Source: Bacilli bacterium
GTDB taxonomy: Bacteria; Bacillota_I; Bacilli_A; RF39; UBA660
Length of the DNA: 64,000 bases
Reading direction: 5' to 3'
NCBI GenBank assembly: GCA_017450205.1
Contig: JAFSVF010000005.1
Span: 1 to 64,000, forward strand
The translations under genes were made by a program, and so were the position numbers. A model generated the notes under the pieces. That model made no database searches, was not told where the DNA came from, and saw only the letters and a list, made by a program, of their open reading frames with translations. Below are positions 15,697-23,813 of this stretch, piece by piece. Numbering within the stretch: the stretch's first letter is position 1; each line of letters opens with the position of its first letter.

Positions 15697-16704
15697 ATGA
15701 CAAAAATAAAAACATTTTTGAATTATTGTATTAATTTTCTAAAAAGGAATGTTATAAATTTAATAACTTTAACTTTTCTTTTATTATGTATTTTTTATAA
15801 ACCAAATGTTAGTATTGAAGCTCCAGGTGGACTTGTTAATATTGATGAGCGTTTATCAAATGTCGTTTATAAAAGTGAAGGTTCTCTTAACTTAACATAT
15901 GTAACTAATTATAGAGGTAACTTAATAACTGTTCTTTTAGCTAAAATATTGCCTGATTGGAATATTGTAAAAGATGAAGATGTAAGTAATCTTGATTATG
16001 AAACGTTATTAAAAGCACAAACTATAAATCTTTATAGTTCAATTAGTAATGCAACATATAATGCTTATAAAGAAGCAGGTGTAGATATAAATATAAAAGA
16101 TACAAGTGAATATATTTATTATATTTATCCTGATTTTGCAGAAACATCACTTGAAATAGGAGATAAACTTCTAAAATATGATGATCATGACTTTGTTGAT
16201 TCAGTTGAATTTAGAAAGTATATTTTAACTAAGAGTGATGGAGATATAATTAACTTTAAAGTTTTAAGAAACAAAGAAGAAAGTGATGCTTATGCTAAAG
16301 TAAAAACTTTAGAAGATACTAAAGCAATCGGAGTAGTAGTCTATACAATATTTGATTATGAAAATGACCCTGATATTCATTATGCTTATAAACCATCTGA
16401 GGTAGGTTCATCAGGTGGACTTATGTTAACTTTAAGTATTTATAATGCACTTGTTAGTGAAGATATAACTAAAGGGTATACTATAAGTGGAACAGGCACA
16501 ATAGATTTAGAAGGTAATGTAGGAGAAATTGCCGGTATTAAATATAAAATATTAGGTGCTGCTAAATCAAAAGCTGATGTCTTTATTGTTCCAAGTAGTA
16601 ATTATGAAGAAGCAGAAAAAGTTGTTAAAGAAAGAAAATTAAAAATTAAACTAATAAAAGCAGATAATTTTAAACAAGTGTTAGAAGAACTTTCCAAATT
16701 GTGA
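15697..16704 (+). CDS. Membrane-anchored PDZ / Lon-like serine protease (YlbL/SepM type)
   Basis: 335 aa from ATG 15697. One N-terminal membrane helix (about 18-36) is followed by 'SIEAPGGLVNIDERL', typical of the YlbL/SepM family, then a PDZ-like segment (about 145-205: 'FAETSLEIGDKLLKYDDHDF') and a C-terminal Lon-type protease domain (about 205-335). Catalytic Ser239 lies in VGSSGGLML and Lys282 in IAGIKYK, in place of the common GPSAG and GG.xxK motifs. YlbL/SepM proteases cleave extracellular or membrane substrates such as peptide pheromones. It directly follows the minor pilin operon with its own promoter, so processing of a surface protein is possible but unproven. Confidence 0.85.
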   Translation: MTKIKTFLNYCINFLKRNVINLITLTFLLLCIFYKPNVSIEAPGGLVNIDERLSNVVYKSEGSLNLTYVTNYRGNLITVLLAKILPDWNIVKDEDVSNLDYETLLKAQTINLYSSISNATYNAYKEAGVDINIKDTSEYIYYIYPDFAETSLEIGDKLLKYDDHDFVDSVEFRKYILTKSDGDIINFKVLRNKEESDAYAKVKTLEDTKAIGVVVYTIFDYENDPDIHYAYKPSEVGSSGGLMLTLSIYNALVSEDITKGYTISGTGTIDLEGNVGEIAGIKYKILGAAKSKADVFIVPSSNYEEAEKVVKERKLKIKLIKADNFKQVLEELSKL

Positions 16705-16720
16705 AAGTTTTTCTTTTTTT
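16688..16720 (+). terminator. Rho-independent terminator
   Basis: AACTTTC (16688-16694) pairs with GAAAGTT (16703-16709), then a T-rich tract. It begins inside the coding end. Confidence 0.65.
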
Positions 16721-16762
16721 TAAAAATTAAATTTTATATAATAGTAAATAAAGGTGATAAAA

Positions 16763-19303
16763 GTGAATAGAAGAGACGTAAATAGACAAGAACTTTCTCC
16801 AATGATGCAACAACTACTTGAAATACATGATAGATATCCTGATTGTATTTTATTTTCTAGAATAGGTGACTTCTATGAAATATTCTTTGAAGAAGCAGAA
16901 CTTGTATCACGTGAGTGTGAACTTACTTTAACTGGTAAAAATGCAGGATTAAAAGAAAGAATACCTATGTGTGGTGTACCACATCATTCAGTAAAAACTT
17001 ATATAGAAAAACTAATCTCAAAAGGATATAAAGTTGCAATATGTGAACAACTTGAAGACCCTAAAACTGCAAAAGGAATGGTTAAAAGAGATGTTATTGA
17101 AGTAATTACTAAAGGTACTATGGTAGATTTAGAATACTTAAATGAAAGAGACTTTAATTATATTGGTGGTCTTATTGATTTTGGGTTTATATATTTACTT
17201 ACATATATTGATTTATCTACTGGATCAGTAAACTCTGAATATATTAAATATAACGATGAAGAATTAAAGAAAGTATTAATTAACTTAAATATTAAAGAAC
17301 TAGTAGTTCAAAGCGAATATCCATTAGAAAAACTTAATATGTTAATTAATAACTATGGATTAAATGTATCTATCTCTAGTGATGTTTTAGAAGATGAATA
17401 TAAATCAATTTATGAAGACATTACTGATGATAGAATAACTTATGGAATAAAGCATTTAATATATTATTTAAGAGTAAAAGAACTTAAAGACCTATCTCAT
17501 TTAGGTAAAGCAAGTATTATTAATAAAGATGACTATATTGATATGGATGTACATACAATTAGAAATCTAGAATTAATTGAAACTTTAAGAATGAAAGATA
17601 GAAAATATTCATTAATTTGGTTACTAGATAAAACAAAGACAGCAATGGGTGCAAGAAAATTAAAATCTTGGTTAATGAATCCGCTTAAAGATATTAATGA
17701 AATTAATAAAAGATATGATATCGTAGAAAAACTTAACAATGAATTCCTTTTAAGAGAAGAATTATCTCGTGATCTTTATGAAATATATGATTTAGAAAGA
17801 CTTTGTGGTAAAGTTTCTTGTGGTCAATTTAATGCAAGAGATGCTCTTCAAATAAAGAAAAGTTTAGGAATCTTACCTGATATCAATCGAATTATAAAAG
17901 AACTTAAATTTGATATTAATTTAGATGAACATCAAGATTTATATAATTTACTTGAAGAATCTATCTATGAAGAACCACCAATAAGCATTAAAGAAGGATA
18001 TATTATTAAGAGTGGATTTAATAAAGAACTAGATGAATTAAAAGTAATAAGAAAAGGTGGGAAAGACTTTATTTCATCTATCGAAGAAGAGGAAAAGAAA
18101 AGAACTGGTATTAATAATTTAAAGGTTGGATTTAATAAAGTATTTGGTTATTATATTGAAGTAACTAAAGGACAACTTGAAAATGTTAAAGAAGAATTCC
18201 ATTGGGAGAGAAGACAAACTTTAACAGGTGCTGAAAGATTTATTACACCAGAGCTTAAAGAAAAAGAAGCACTTATCTTAAATGCTGAAGAACGTATTAA
18301 TGAAATTGAATATAACTTATTCTGTGAAATAAGAGAAACTCTAAAGAAAAATATTGCTAAACTAAAAAATACAGCTGACTTAATTGCAAGCATTGATGTT
18401 TATGTATCTCTTTCAAGAGTAAGTGAAGAATATCATTTAATAAGACCAACACTTAATGAAGAACGTAACTTAAGAATAATTCAAGGAAGACATCCAGTTG
18501 TTGAAGTAGTATCCGGAAACTCATATGTAAAAAATGATTGTATTATGGATGAAAATACTAATACACTTCTTATTACTGGACCTAATATGTCAGGTAAATC
18601 AACATTTATGAGACAACTTGCAATTATAGTTATCATGGCTCAAATGGGTTCGTTTGTACCTTGCGAATCAGCAGACTTACCAATATTTGATAAGATATTT
18701 ACTCGAATTGGTGCAAGTGATGACTTAGTAAGTGGAGAATCAACATTCATGGTAGAAATGCTTGAAGCTAATAATGCAATTCAAAATGCAACTGAAAAAT
18801 CTTTAATTCTATTTGATGAATTAGGAAGAGGAACAAGCACTTATGATGGTATGAGTTTAGCAAGAGCAATCCTAGAATACGTCTCAACTAAGATAAAATG
18901 TAAAACATTATTTAGTACTCACTATCATGAATTAACTGATCTAGATTTAAAAATAAAATCTATTAAAAACGTTCATGTTGAAGCATCTGAATCAGATGGT
19001 AATGTAGTATTTTTACATAAAGTAAGTGATGGTGCAACAGATAAATCTTATGGTATTCATGTTGCAAGACTTGCCGGTCTTCCAGAAGACTTACTAAAAA
19101 ACAGTGAATCTATTCTTAAAAGATATGAAAGTACTAATTCTAAAAAGAAAGATGCTTTCGTAGAACAAATAAGTATGGACTTTACAAATAATAATACTAA
19201 TAATGAACTTGAAGAATTTATTAAAACAATTGATCCATTACATACAACTCCAATGGAAGCAATGAATATATTATTTAAGTTAAAAGATATGTCTAAAAAA
19301 TAG
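16763..19303 (+). CDS. mutS: DNA mismatch repair protein MutS
   Basis: About 846 aa, starting at GTG 16763 after AAAGGTGAT; the in-frame GTG at 16754 is within that site. MutS dimers find mismatches and, with MutL, start repair. N-terminal mismatch-binding domain: 'LSPMMQQLLEIHDRYPD..LFSRIGDFYEIFFEEA' contains the FYE-type motif that wedges into mismatches. The ATPase domain shows Walker A GPNMSGKSTFMRQ, 'FTRIGASDDLVSGESTFMVEM' and Walker B LFDELGRGTSTYDG, plus 'THYHELTDL'. The C-terminal dimerisation tail is present. No mutL is found nearby; its location is outside the window. Confidence 0.97.
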   Translation: MNRRDVNRQELSPMMQQLLEIHDRYPDCILFSRIGDFYEIFFEEAELVSRECELTLTGKNAGLKERIPMCGVPHHSVKTYIEKLISKGYKVAICEQLEDPKTAKGMVKRDVIEVITKGTMVDLEYLNERDFNYIGGLIDFGFIYLLTYIDLSTGSVNSEYIKYNDEELKKVLINLNIKELVVQSEYPLEKLNMLINNYGLNVSISSDVLEDEYKSIYEDITDDRITYGIKHLIYYLRVKELKDLSHLGKASIINKDDYIDMDVHTIRNLELIETLRMKDRKYSLIWLLDKTKTAMGARKLKSWLMNPLKDINEINKRYDIVEKLNNEFLLREELSRDLYEIYDLERLCGKVSCGQFNARDALQIKKSLGILPDINRIIKELKFDINLDEHQDLYNLLEESIYEEPPISIKEGYIIKSGFNKELDELKVIRKGGKDFISSIEEEEKKRTGINNLKVGFNKVFGYYIEVTKGQLENVKEEFHWERRQTLTGAERFITPELKEKEALILNAEERINEIEYNLFCEIRETLKKNIAKLKNTADLIASIDVYVSLSRVSEEYHLIRPTLNEERNLRIIQGRHPVVEVVSGNSYVKNDCIMDENTNTLLITGPNMSGKSTFMRQLAIIVIMAQMGSFVPCESADLPIFDKIFTRIGASDDLVSGESTFMVEMLEANNAIQNATEKSLILFDELGRGTSTYDGMSLARAILEYVSTKIKCKTLFSTHYHELTDLDLKIKSIKNVHVEASESDGNVVFLHKVSDGATDKSYGIHVARLAGLPEDLLKNSESILKRYESTNSKKKDAFVEQISMDFTNNNTNNELEEFIKTIDPLHTTPMEAMNILFKLKDMSKK

Positions 19304-19317
19304 ATATATCTTTTTTT
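19283..19317 (+). terminator. mutS terminator
   Basis: AAAGATAT (19283-19290) and ATATCTTT form the stem around the stop codon, followed by Ts. Confidence 0.65.
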
Positions 19318-19360
19318 ATTTATTATAAAATAATATAATTAAATTGATAGTGATGGTTAT

Positions 19361-21550
19361 ATGGAAAAAAGATATTTTAAATATATAGATATATTAAGAA
19401 TAATAGCTTGTATTTCTATTTTTCTATTCCATTTAGGAATGCTTAAAGGTGGATATCTAGCAGTTTGTTTATTCTTTACTTTATCCAGTTATTTAGGATG
19501 TATTAAAAATTATAAGAAAGAATACTTTAATATCTTAATATATTATAAAGATAAAATAATTAATATTTATATACCAGTAGTATTAGTCTTATTATGTACT
19601 GTTTTTGTATCTAAATATTTTGATAGTATTGCCTGGTTAAATTTAAAACTAGAAGTTAAATCAGTGTTACTTAATTATAATAATTATTGGCAAATATCTG
19701 CTAATGTGGATTATTTTACAAAGTCAATTAATTCACCACTTACACATCTTTGGTATATATCAATGTTTATTCAATATGAACTTATATTTCCATTTATTTT
19801 CTTGTTCTTTAAAAGTGTAGGTAAGAAAGTATCTAAAGGACTATCTATATTTGTATTAAGTACTATGTCTATATTACTTACTTTATATTTTATTTATATA
19901 ACTTTAAATAAAGGCTTAATGATTTCTTATTATGATTCAATTGCAAGAAGTTATTCTTATATTTATGGTCTTACTTTAGGATTCGTTCATGTCTTCTTTG
20001 GAGTACCTATAATAAAACCATTTAGAAATAAAATAGTTAGTCATATTATTTATTATTTAATGATTATATGTTTACTTGTAATGTTTATATTTATTGATTC
20101 TGGAAGTATATTATTTATTCCTGGAATGATTCTTACAAGTTTACTTACACTAAGAATAATAGATTATTCTGTTATATTAAGTGATTCATGTTTTTCTAAA
20201 ATAATTAAGTATATTGCATCAATTTCATATGAAGTATATTTAATTCAATATCCAGTTATTTATTATGTTTTTGCATTAGACTTAAAGAATAAATATTTAA
20301 TTATTATTAGTATTACTTTAGTTTTATCAATCATACTTTCATTTATATTTGATAAGAACTTTAAACATATAATATTTAAAATATTTCGATTTCTTTTCTT
20401 TTTAGGACTTGTAGTAATTAGTTTCTTTGGAGCAAGAATATTTGCATTTGAAAGTGATAACAAAGAAGAAATGAAAATGCTAGAAGAACTTTTAAAACAA
20501 AATGAAGAATTAGTTTTAAATATGAGTGATGAACAAATGGAAAAGTTTGAAGAAAGAGACTTCGAATGGGAAGAAAAACTAAAATCATTAGATGAAGAAG
20601 AAAAAGAATTATCTAGTAAAGTATCTAAGTTAAAGGTAACAGGAATAGGGGATTCAGTTCTTTTAGGAGCAGTAAGTGGACTTTATAAGAGATTCCCTAA
20701 TGGATACTTTGATGGTAAAGTATCACGTACTGATTGTGATCTAATGAGTCTTTTAAATGAAATAGATTCAAAAGGAAAACTTTATGATACTGTAGTAATT
20801 AACTTGGGTACTAATGGATCATGTACTAAAAAGACTCCAGAAATAATGAATAGATTAAAAGATAAAAAGATTTATTGGTTAACTGTAGTTAATGACTATC
20901 AAGTACCAAATGTAGCTAAAAAAATATATGAGTATCCTAGTATTTATTCAAATGTTTCTTTAATTGATTGGAAAAATATAAGTAAAGATCATAAAGAATA
21001 CTTTTATAAAGATGGAATACATTTAACTTCCAAAGGAATAACAGGTTATAGTGATGCTATTTATAATGCAATATATGAAGACTATAAAAAAGAATATGAT
21101 TTAAAAAAGGAAAATCTTCTTAAAGAACAAGAATTAGAAAAGAATAAACGTATTACATTTATAGGTAATACAACTCTAATACATTTATATCCAAAACTAA
21201 CTGAAATAGAAAATACTAATATAATAAGTAATAAAGATTATGATTTTGATACATTAAAGAGCGATATAGAAAAGTATAAAGAGATTGGTACTTTAAATAA
21301 AAGATTAGTATTTATTCTTGATAATTCATTTAAAACATCTAGATCTAAATTAGAAGAGTTATTCAATACTTTAAAAGATTATGATATTACATTCATATCA
21401 TTTAATAGTTCTTTTGATTCATTTGATAATATAAATACAATTAAGTTCTATGAGGATTTAAAAGATGAATATTTTTATAAAGATAAAACAAATCTAAATG
21501 AAATAGGATTAGAAAGTTTAAAAAATATAGTGATAAATTCATTAGAATAG
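19361..21550 (+). CDS. OatA-like O-acyltransferase with two SGNH-type domains
   Basis: 729 aa. Residues 1-360 form an acyltransferase-3 membrane domain (about ten helices; 'YIDILRIIACISIFLFHLG' with the essential-type His). An acidic coiled-coil linker (about 365-425) follows. The first external SGNH domain is complete: G430-D431-S432, the N block GTN (483-485), and D551-G-I-H554. This matches OatA-type enzymes that O-acetylate MurNAc in peptidoglycan and confer lysozyme resistance. A further ~130-residue segment (597-729) repeats the SGNH layout in degenerate form: GNT at 602-604 in place of GDS and D708-K-T-N711 in place of DGIH. The second domain is therefore probably non-catalytic. Monocistronic. 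Confidence 0.85.
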   Translation: MEKRYFKYIDILRIIACISIFLFHLGMLKGGYLAVCLFFTLSSYLGCIKNYKKEYFNILIYYKDKIINIYIPVVLVLLCTVFVSKYFDSIAWLNLKLEVKSVLLNYNNYWQISANVDYFTKSINSPLTHLWYISMFIQYELIFPFIFLFFKSVGKKVSKGLSIFVLSTMSILLTLYFIYITLNKGLMISYYDSIARSYSYIYGLTLGFVHVFFGVPIIKPFRNKIVSHIIYYLMIICLLVMFIFIDSGSILFIPGMILTSLLTLRIIDYSVILSDSCFSKIIKYIASISYEVYLIQYPVIYYVFALDLKNKYLIIISITLVLSIILSFIFDKNFKHIIFKIFRFLFFLGLVVISFFGARIFAFESDNKEEMKMLEELLKQNEELVLNMSDEQMEKFEERDFEWEEKLKSLDEEEKELSSKVSKLKVTGIGDSVLLGAVSGLYKRFPNGYFDGKVSRTDCDLMSLLNEIDSKGKLYDTVVINLGTNGSCTKKTPEIMNRLKDKKIYWLTVVNDYQVPNVAKKIYEYPSIYSNVSLIDWKNISKDHKEYFYKDGIHLTSKGITGYSDAIYNAIYEDYKKEYDLKKENLLKEQELEKNKRITFIGNTTLIHLYPKLTEIENTNIISNKDYDFDTLKSDIEKYKEIGTLNKRLVFILDNSFKTSRSKLEELFNTLKDYDITFISFNSSFDSFDNINTIKFYEDLKDEYFYKDKTNLNEIGLESLKNIVINSLE

Positions 21551-21559
21551 TGTTATAAT
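21551..21559 (+). promoter_or_regulatory. Extended -10 promoter for the Fic gene
   Basis: TGTTATAAT immediately after the preceding stop codon; AAGGGGG and ATG 21583 follow. Confidence 0.45.
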
Positions 21560-21582
21560 TTTTTTACAAATAAGGGGGATTT

Positions 21583-22314
21583 ATGAAAGTAAAAAAATTA
21601 AAAAATGAATTAATTAAACAAAAGGAAAATAAAACAAAAGGAAATATATATCACTTTTCTCAAATTAATTTTGCTTTTAACTCAAATAAAATCGAAGGAT
21701 CTAAAATTAGTGAAGATGAAACTATAAAGATATTTGAAACAAATAGTTATAAAGAAAATAGTGACGATGAAATCGAAATTCAAAATCATTTTAAATTATT
21801 TGATTATATGTTAGATAATTTAGATAAAAGTCTAACTAAAGAAATGATTATTGAAATGAATGTAATTTTAAAAAAGAATACTAGCGATGAAAATAAAGGT
21901 GGATTTAAAAAACATAATAATACAATAGGTGTAATTAATGAAATAAAGACTACTGATCGAAATCAAGTAGAAGAATCAATTGATTCTTTATTAAATAAAT
22001 ATAATTCACTAGATAAAATAACTTTAGAAGACATAATTGAATTTCACTATAACTTTGAAATTATTCATCCGTTTGAAGATGGTAATGGAAGAGTTGGAAG
22101 AATGATTATGTTTAAAGAATGCTTAAGAAATAATATTATGCCAATGATCATATTAGATTCTGATAAACATTTCTATCTAAGAGGATTAAATCAATATAAA
22201 AATGATAAGTTATTTTTAATAGATACTATTAAGAATGAACAAGATATTTATGAAAAAATAATAAATGATTTATATGGAATAGATAATAATAGTATTAAAA
22301 AAAGAATTTCATAG
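21583..22314 (+). CDS. Fic/Doc-family protein with N-terminal inhibitory helix
   Basis: 243 aa. The Fic core motif HPFEDGNGRVGR (His162 to Arg173) is intact, with the catalytic His and the phosphate-binding GNGR loop, so it should be able to transfer AMP (or another NMP) to protein hydroxyls. An inhibitory helix motif (S/T)xxxE(G/N) is present at SNKIEG (residues 34-39), the class II arrangement in which Glu38 would block productive ATP binding until released. It has no neighbouring antitoxin-like gene, consistent with self-inhibition. AAGGGGG precedes the ATG. After the TAG stop the same frame stays open for 27 more codons; see the separate entry. Confidence 0.9.
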   Translation: MKVKKLKNELIKQKENKTKGNIYHFSQINFAFNSNKIEGSKISEDETIKIFETNSYKENSDDEIEIQNHFKLFDYMLDNLDKSLTKEMIIEMNVILKKNTSDENKGGFKKHNNTIGVINEIKTTDRNQVEESIDSLLNKYNSLDKITLEDIIEFHYNFEIIHPFEDGNGRVGRMIMFKECLRNNIMPMIILDSDKHFYLRGLNQYKNDKLFLIDTIKNEQDIYEKIINDLYGIDNNSIKKRIS

Positions 22315-22398
22315 TGTGAAGAATTCGAAAATTATAATGGTGAGAATCGTGCTAAAGAGTTTGAGTGGGATGATCCTGTAGGTAAAGAAATTTTATAA
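22315..22398 (+). pseudogene. In-frame remnant after the Fic stop codon
   Basis: Directly after the Fic TAG, the same frame reads 27 codons to TAA, containing EFENYNGENRAKEFEWDDPV. This segment looks like real protein (charged, with Trp and a Pro turn) rather than random AT-rich DNA. It is either the old C-terminus of a longer protein cut by an amber mutation, or the tail of a deleted gene. No family is recognised. Confidence 0.35.
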
Positions 22399-22438
22399 AA
22401 ATATATTTATTATAATTAATGAAATAAACGTAAAAACG

Positions 22439-22467
22439 TTGACAAATAGATAATATTTTGGTATTAT
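22439..22467 (+). promoter_or_regulatory. rplU operon promoter
   Basis: TTGACA (22439-22444), 17 bases, TATTAT (22462-22467): a near-consensus sigma-A promoter, as expected for ribosomal protein genes. Confidence 0.85.
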
Positions 22468-22560
22468 CTTTTTGTTTGTAAGTCTTTCTTACGAACCGCA
22501 CAGAGAAGGTTTAAGTACTTATTTGTCACCTTAATGGCGAGTCTTCAAAAAAATTAAAAG
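22468..22560 (+). ncRNA. L21 leader (ribosomal protein leader)
   Basis: This untranslated stretch between the promoter and rplU contains GTAAGTCTTTCTTACGAACC with a hairpin (GTAAG/CTTAC), then GCACAGAGAAGG and 'CACCTTAATGGCGAG'. This is the position of, and similar in sequence style to, the Firmicutes L21 leader, an autoregulatory RNA motif upstream of rplU. The match is from memory of the motif, not a covariance search. Confidence 0.65.
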
Positions 22561-22571
22561 GAGGTTAAAGT

Positions 22572-22871
22572 ATGAAAGCTATATTCGTAACTGGTGGAAA
22601 ACAATACTATGTTGAAGAAGGTTCAGAAATCTTCGTTGAAAAATTAGAAGCTGAAGAAGGTTCTAAAGTTAATTTCGATACAGTTGTTAGTGTTGGTGAA
22701 AAAGTTGGAACTCCATATGTAAAAGGAGCTAAAGTTACTTGTGAAGTTGTTAAACATGGAAAACAAAAGAAAATTAGAGTTTTCAAATATGTTTCAAAGA
22801 GTAACTATAGAAGAACTCAAGGTCATAGACAACCATATACTAAATTAAAAGTAGTTAAAATCGAAGGTTAA
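22572..22871 (+). CDS. rplU: 50S ribosomal protein L21
   Basis: 99 aa. L21 binds 23S rRNA domain I and contacts L20. The start '[20 protein letters not shown]' and the basic C-terminal '[20 protein letters not shown]' are the family signatures. A near-perfect AAAGGAGG site lies before ATG. First gene of rplU-prp-rpmA; the gap to the next gene is two bases. Confidence 0.98.
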   Translation: MKAIFVTGGKQYYVEEGSEIFVEKLEAEEGSKVNFDTVVSVGEKVGTPYVKGAKVTCEVVKHGKQKKIRVFKYVSKSNYRRTQGHRQPYTKLKVVKIEG

Positions 22872-22873
22872 TT

Positions 22874-23170
22874 ATGATTAAAATTGATTATAAGGAAAAT
22901 CTAATTACTATCTCAGGACATGCTAATTATTCAAATGGTAATGATATAGTATGTGCTAGTGTTTCATCTATTATGTATACAACTGTGAATGCACTATTAA
23001 GATTAGATGAATCATCAATTAAATATACTGATAATAAAGACAAAGTTACAATTGAAATATTAAAACATAATGAAACTATTGATACATTAATTATCAATAT
23101 GATGTCTTTATTTAATGAACTTGAGTTAGATTATCCTAAAAACGTAAAAATATATAAGGAGGAAATATAA
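22874..23170 (+). CDS. prp: Ribosomal-processing cysteine protease Prp
   Basis: 98 aa, the YsxB/Prp family. Prp removes the N-terminal extension of L27 in Firmicutes. The catalytic pair is visible in [20 protein letters not shown]: His17 in GHA and Cys27 in 'DIVCASVS'. It sits between rplU and rpmA, the conserved position, and its stop overlaps the rpmA ATG by one base. The downstream L27 does carry a matching extension, so the processing pathway appears intact. Confidence 0.93.
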   Translation: MIKIDYKENLITISGHANYSNGNDIVCASVSSIMYTTVNALLRLDESSIKYTDNKDKVTIEILKHNETIDTLIINMMSLFNELELDYPKNVKIYKEEI

Positions 23171-23463
23171 TGATGTTATTTAATATTATATCTTTAGATA
23201 TCCAACGTTTTGCCCACGTTAAAGCTCAAGGTTCTACTCAAAACGGTAGAGATTCAGCTGGTAGAAGATTAGGAGCAAAAGCTGCTGATGGACAAACTAT
23301 TAATGCTGGTTCAATTATCTACAGACAAAGAGGAACTAAGATTTATCCAGGTACTAATGTTGGTATGGGTAAAGACCACACATTATTCGCTAAAGTTGCA
23401 GGTGTTGTAAAATACGAAAGATGTGGAAAAGATAAGAAAAAAGTAAGCGTTTACGAAAAGTAA
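23170..23463 (+). CDS. rpmA: 50S ribosomal protein L27 with cleavable N-terminal extension
   Basis: 97 aa. The mature protein ([20 protein letters not shown]...) lies near the peptidyl-transferase centre. The first ~14 residues, [14 protein letters not shown], are an extension ending in a Prp-type site (…DIQRF then AH), slightly different from the common 'LNLQFFAS' form. After cleavage the N-terminus would reach the P-site tRNA. Either ATG 23170 or 23173 follows the AAGGAGG site at 23156-23162; the first has the better spacing. A small hairpin overlaps the stop codon. Confidence 0.95.
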   Translation: MMLFNIISLDIQRFAHVKAQGSTQNGRDSAGRRLGAKAADGQTINAGSIIYRQRGTKIYPGTNVGMGKDHTLFAKVAGVVKYERCGKDKKKVSVYEK

Positions 23464-23476
23464 TCGCTTTTTTTTA
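23445..23476 (+). terminator. rpmA terminator
   Basis: AAGCG..TTA (23445-23453) pairs imperfectly with TAATCGCTT (23461-23469), followed by eight or more Ts. Confidence 0.6.
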
Positions 23477-23510
23477 TTTCATTTAATGTATAATTATTTT
23501 AGGTGATAAT

Positions 23511-23756
23511 ATGAAGTTAATTAAAAAAGAAATAATTGTATCTTTAATAGTTATAGTAGTAACTGCATGTATTGTGTAAATCAGATTAGTTTTTTCACAA
23601 TGGGAATAATACTAGACATAGAAGAGTATCTTGTAGTCAAGCTCGTAATTGTGATGCGAAAAAAACTCAACAGTATGTAATTGTTCATATTTAGATGAAA
23701 ATGAAAAAGAACAACCAATTGAATGCCCAAATAACAATATAAAAAGATATGAATAG
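23511..23756 (+). pseudogene. Decayed small secreted-protein gene
   Basis: AGGTGATAAT and ATG 23511 open a 22-codon frame, MKLIKKEIIVSLIVIVVTACIV, which is a signal or membrane segment, then TAA (23577). Beyond it, protein-like Cys-containing segments continue in other frames: one with RRVSCSQARNCDAKKTQQYV (about 23621-23679) and one with CSYLDENEKEQPIECPNN (23682 to stop 23756). The pieces would join with at least two frame changes, so this reads as a small Cys-containing secreted protein that has been broken. It fills most of the 350-base gap between rpmA and parC. The 22-residue peptide could still be made. Confidence 0.5.
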
Positions 23757-23778
23757 GTTAATTTTTAACCTATTTTTT
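23754..23778 (+). terminator. Rho-independent terminator
   Basis: TAGGTTA (23754-23760) pairs with TAACCTA (23766-23772), then six Ts. Confidence 0.75.
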
Positions 23779-23787
23779 ATTTTCTTA

Positions 23788-23796
23788 TGTTATAAT
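23788..23796 (+). promoter_or_regulatory. Extended -10 promoter for parC
   Basis: TGTTATAAT ten bases after the terminator T tract; AAGGTGATAAAA and ATG 23814 follow. Confidence 0.6.
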
Positions 23797-23813
23797 ACTT
23801 TAAGGTGATAAAA

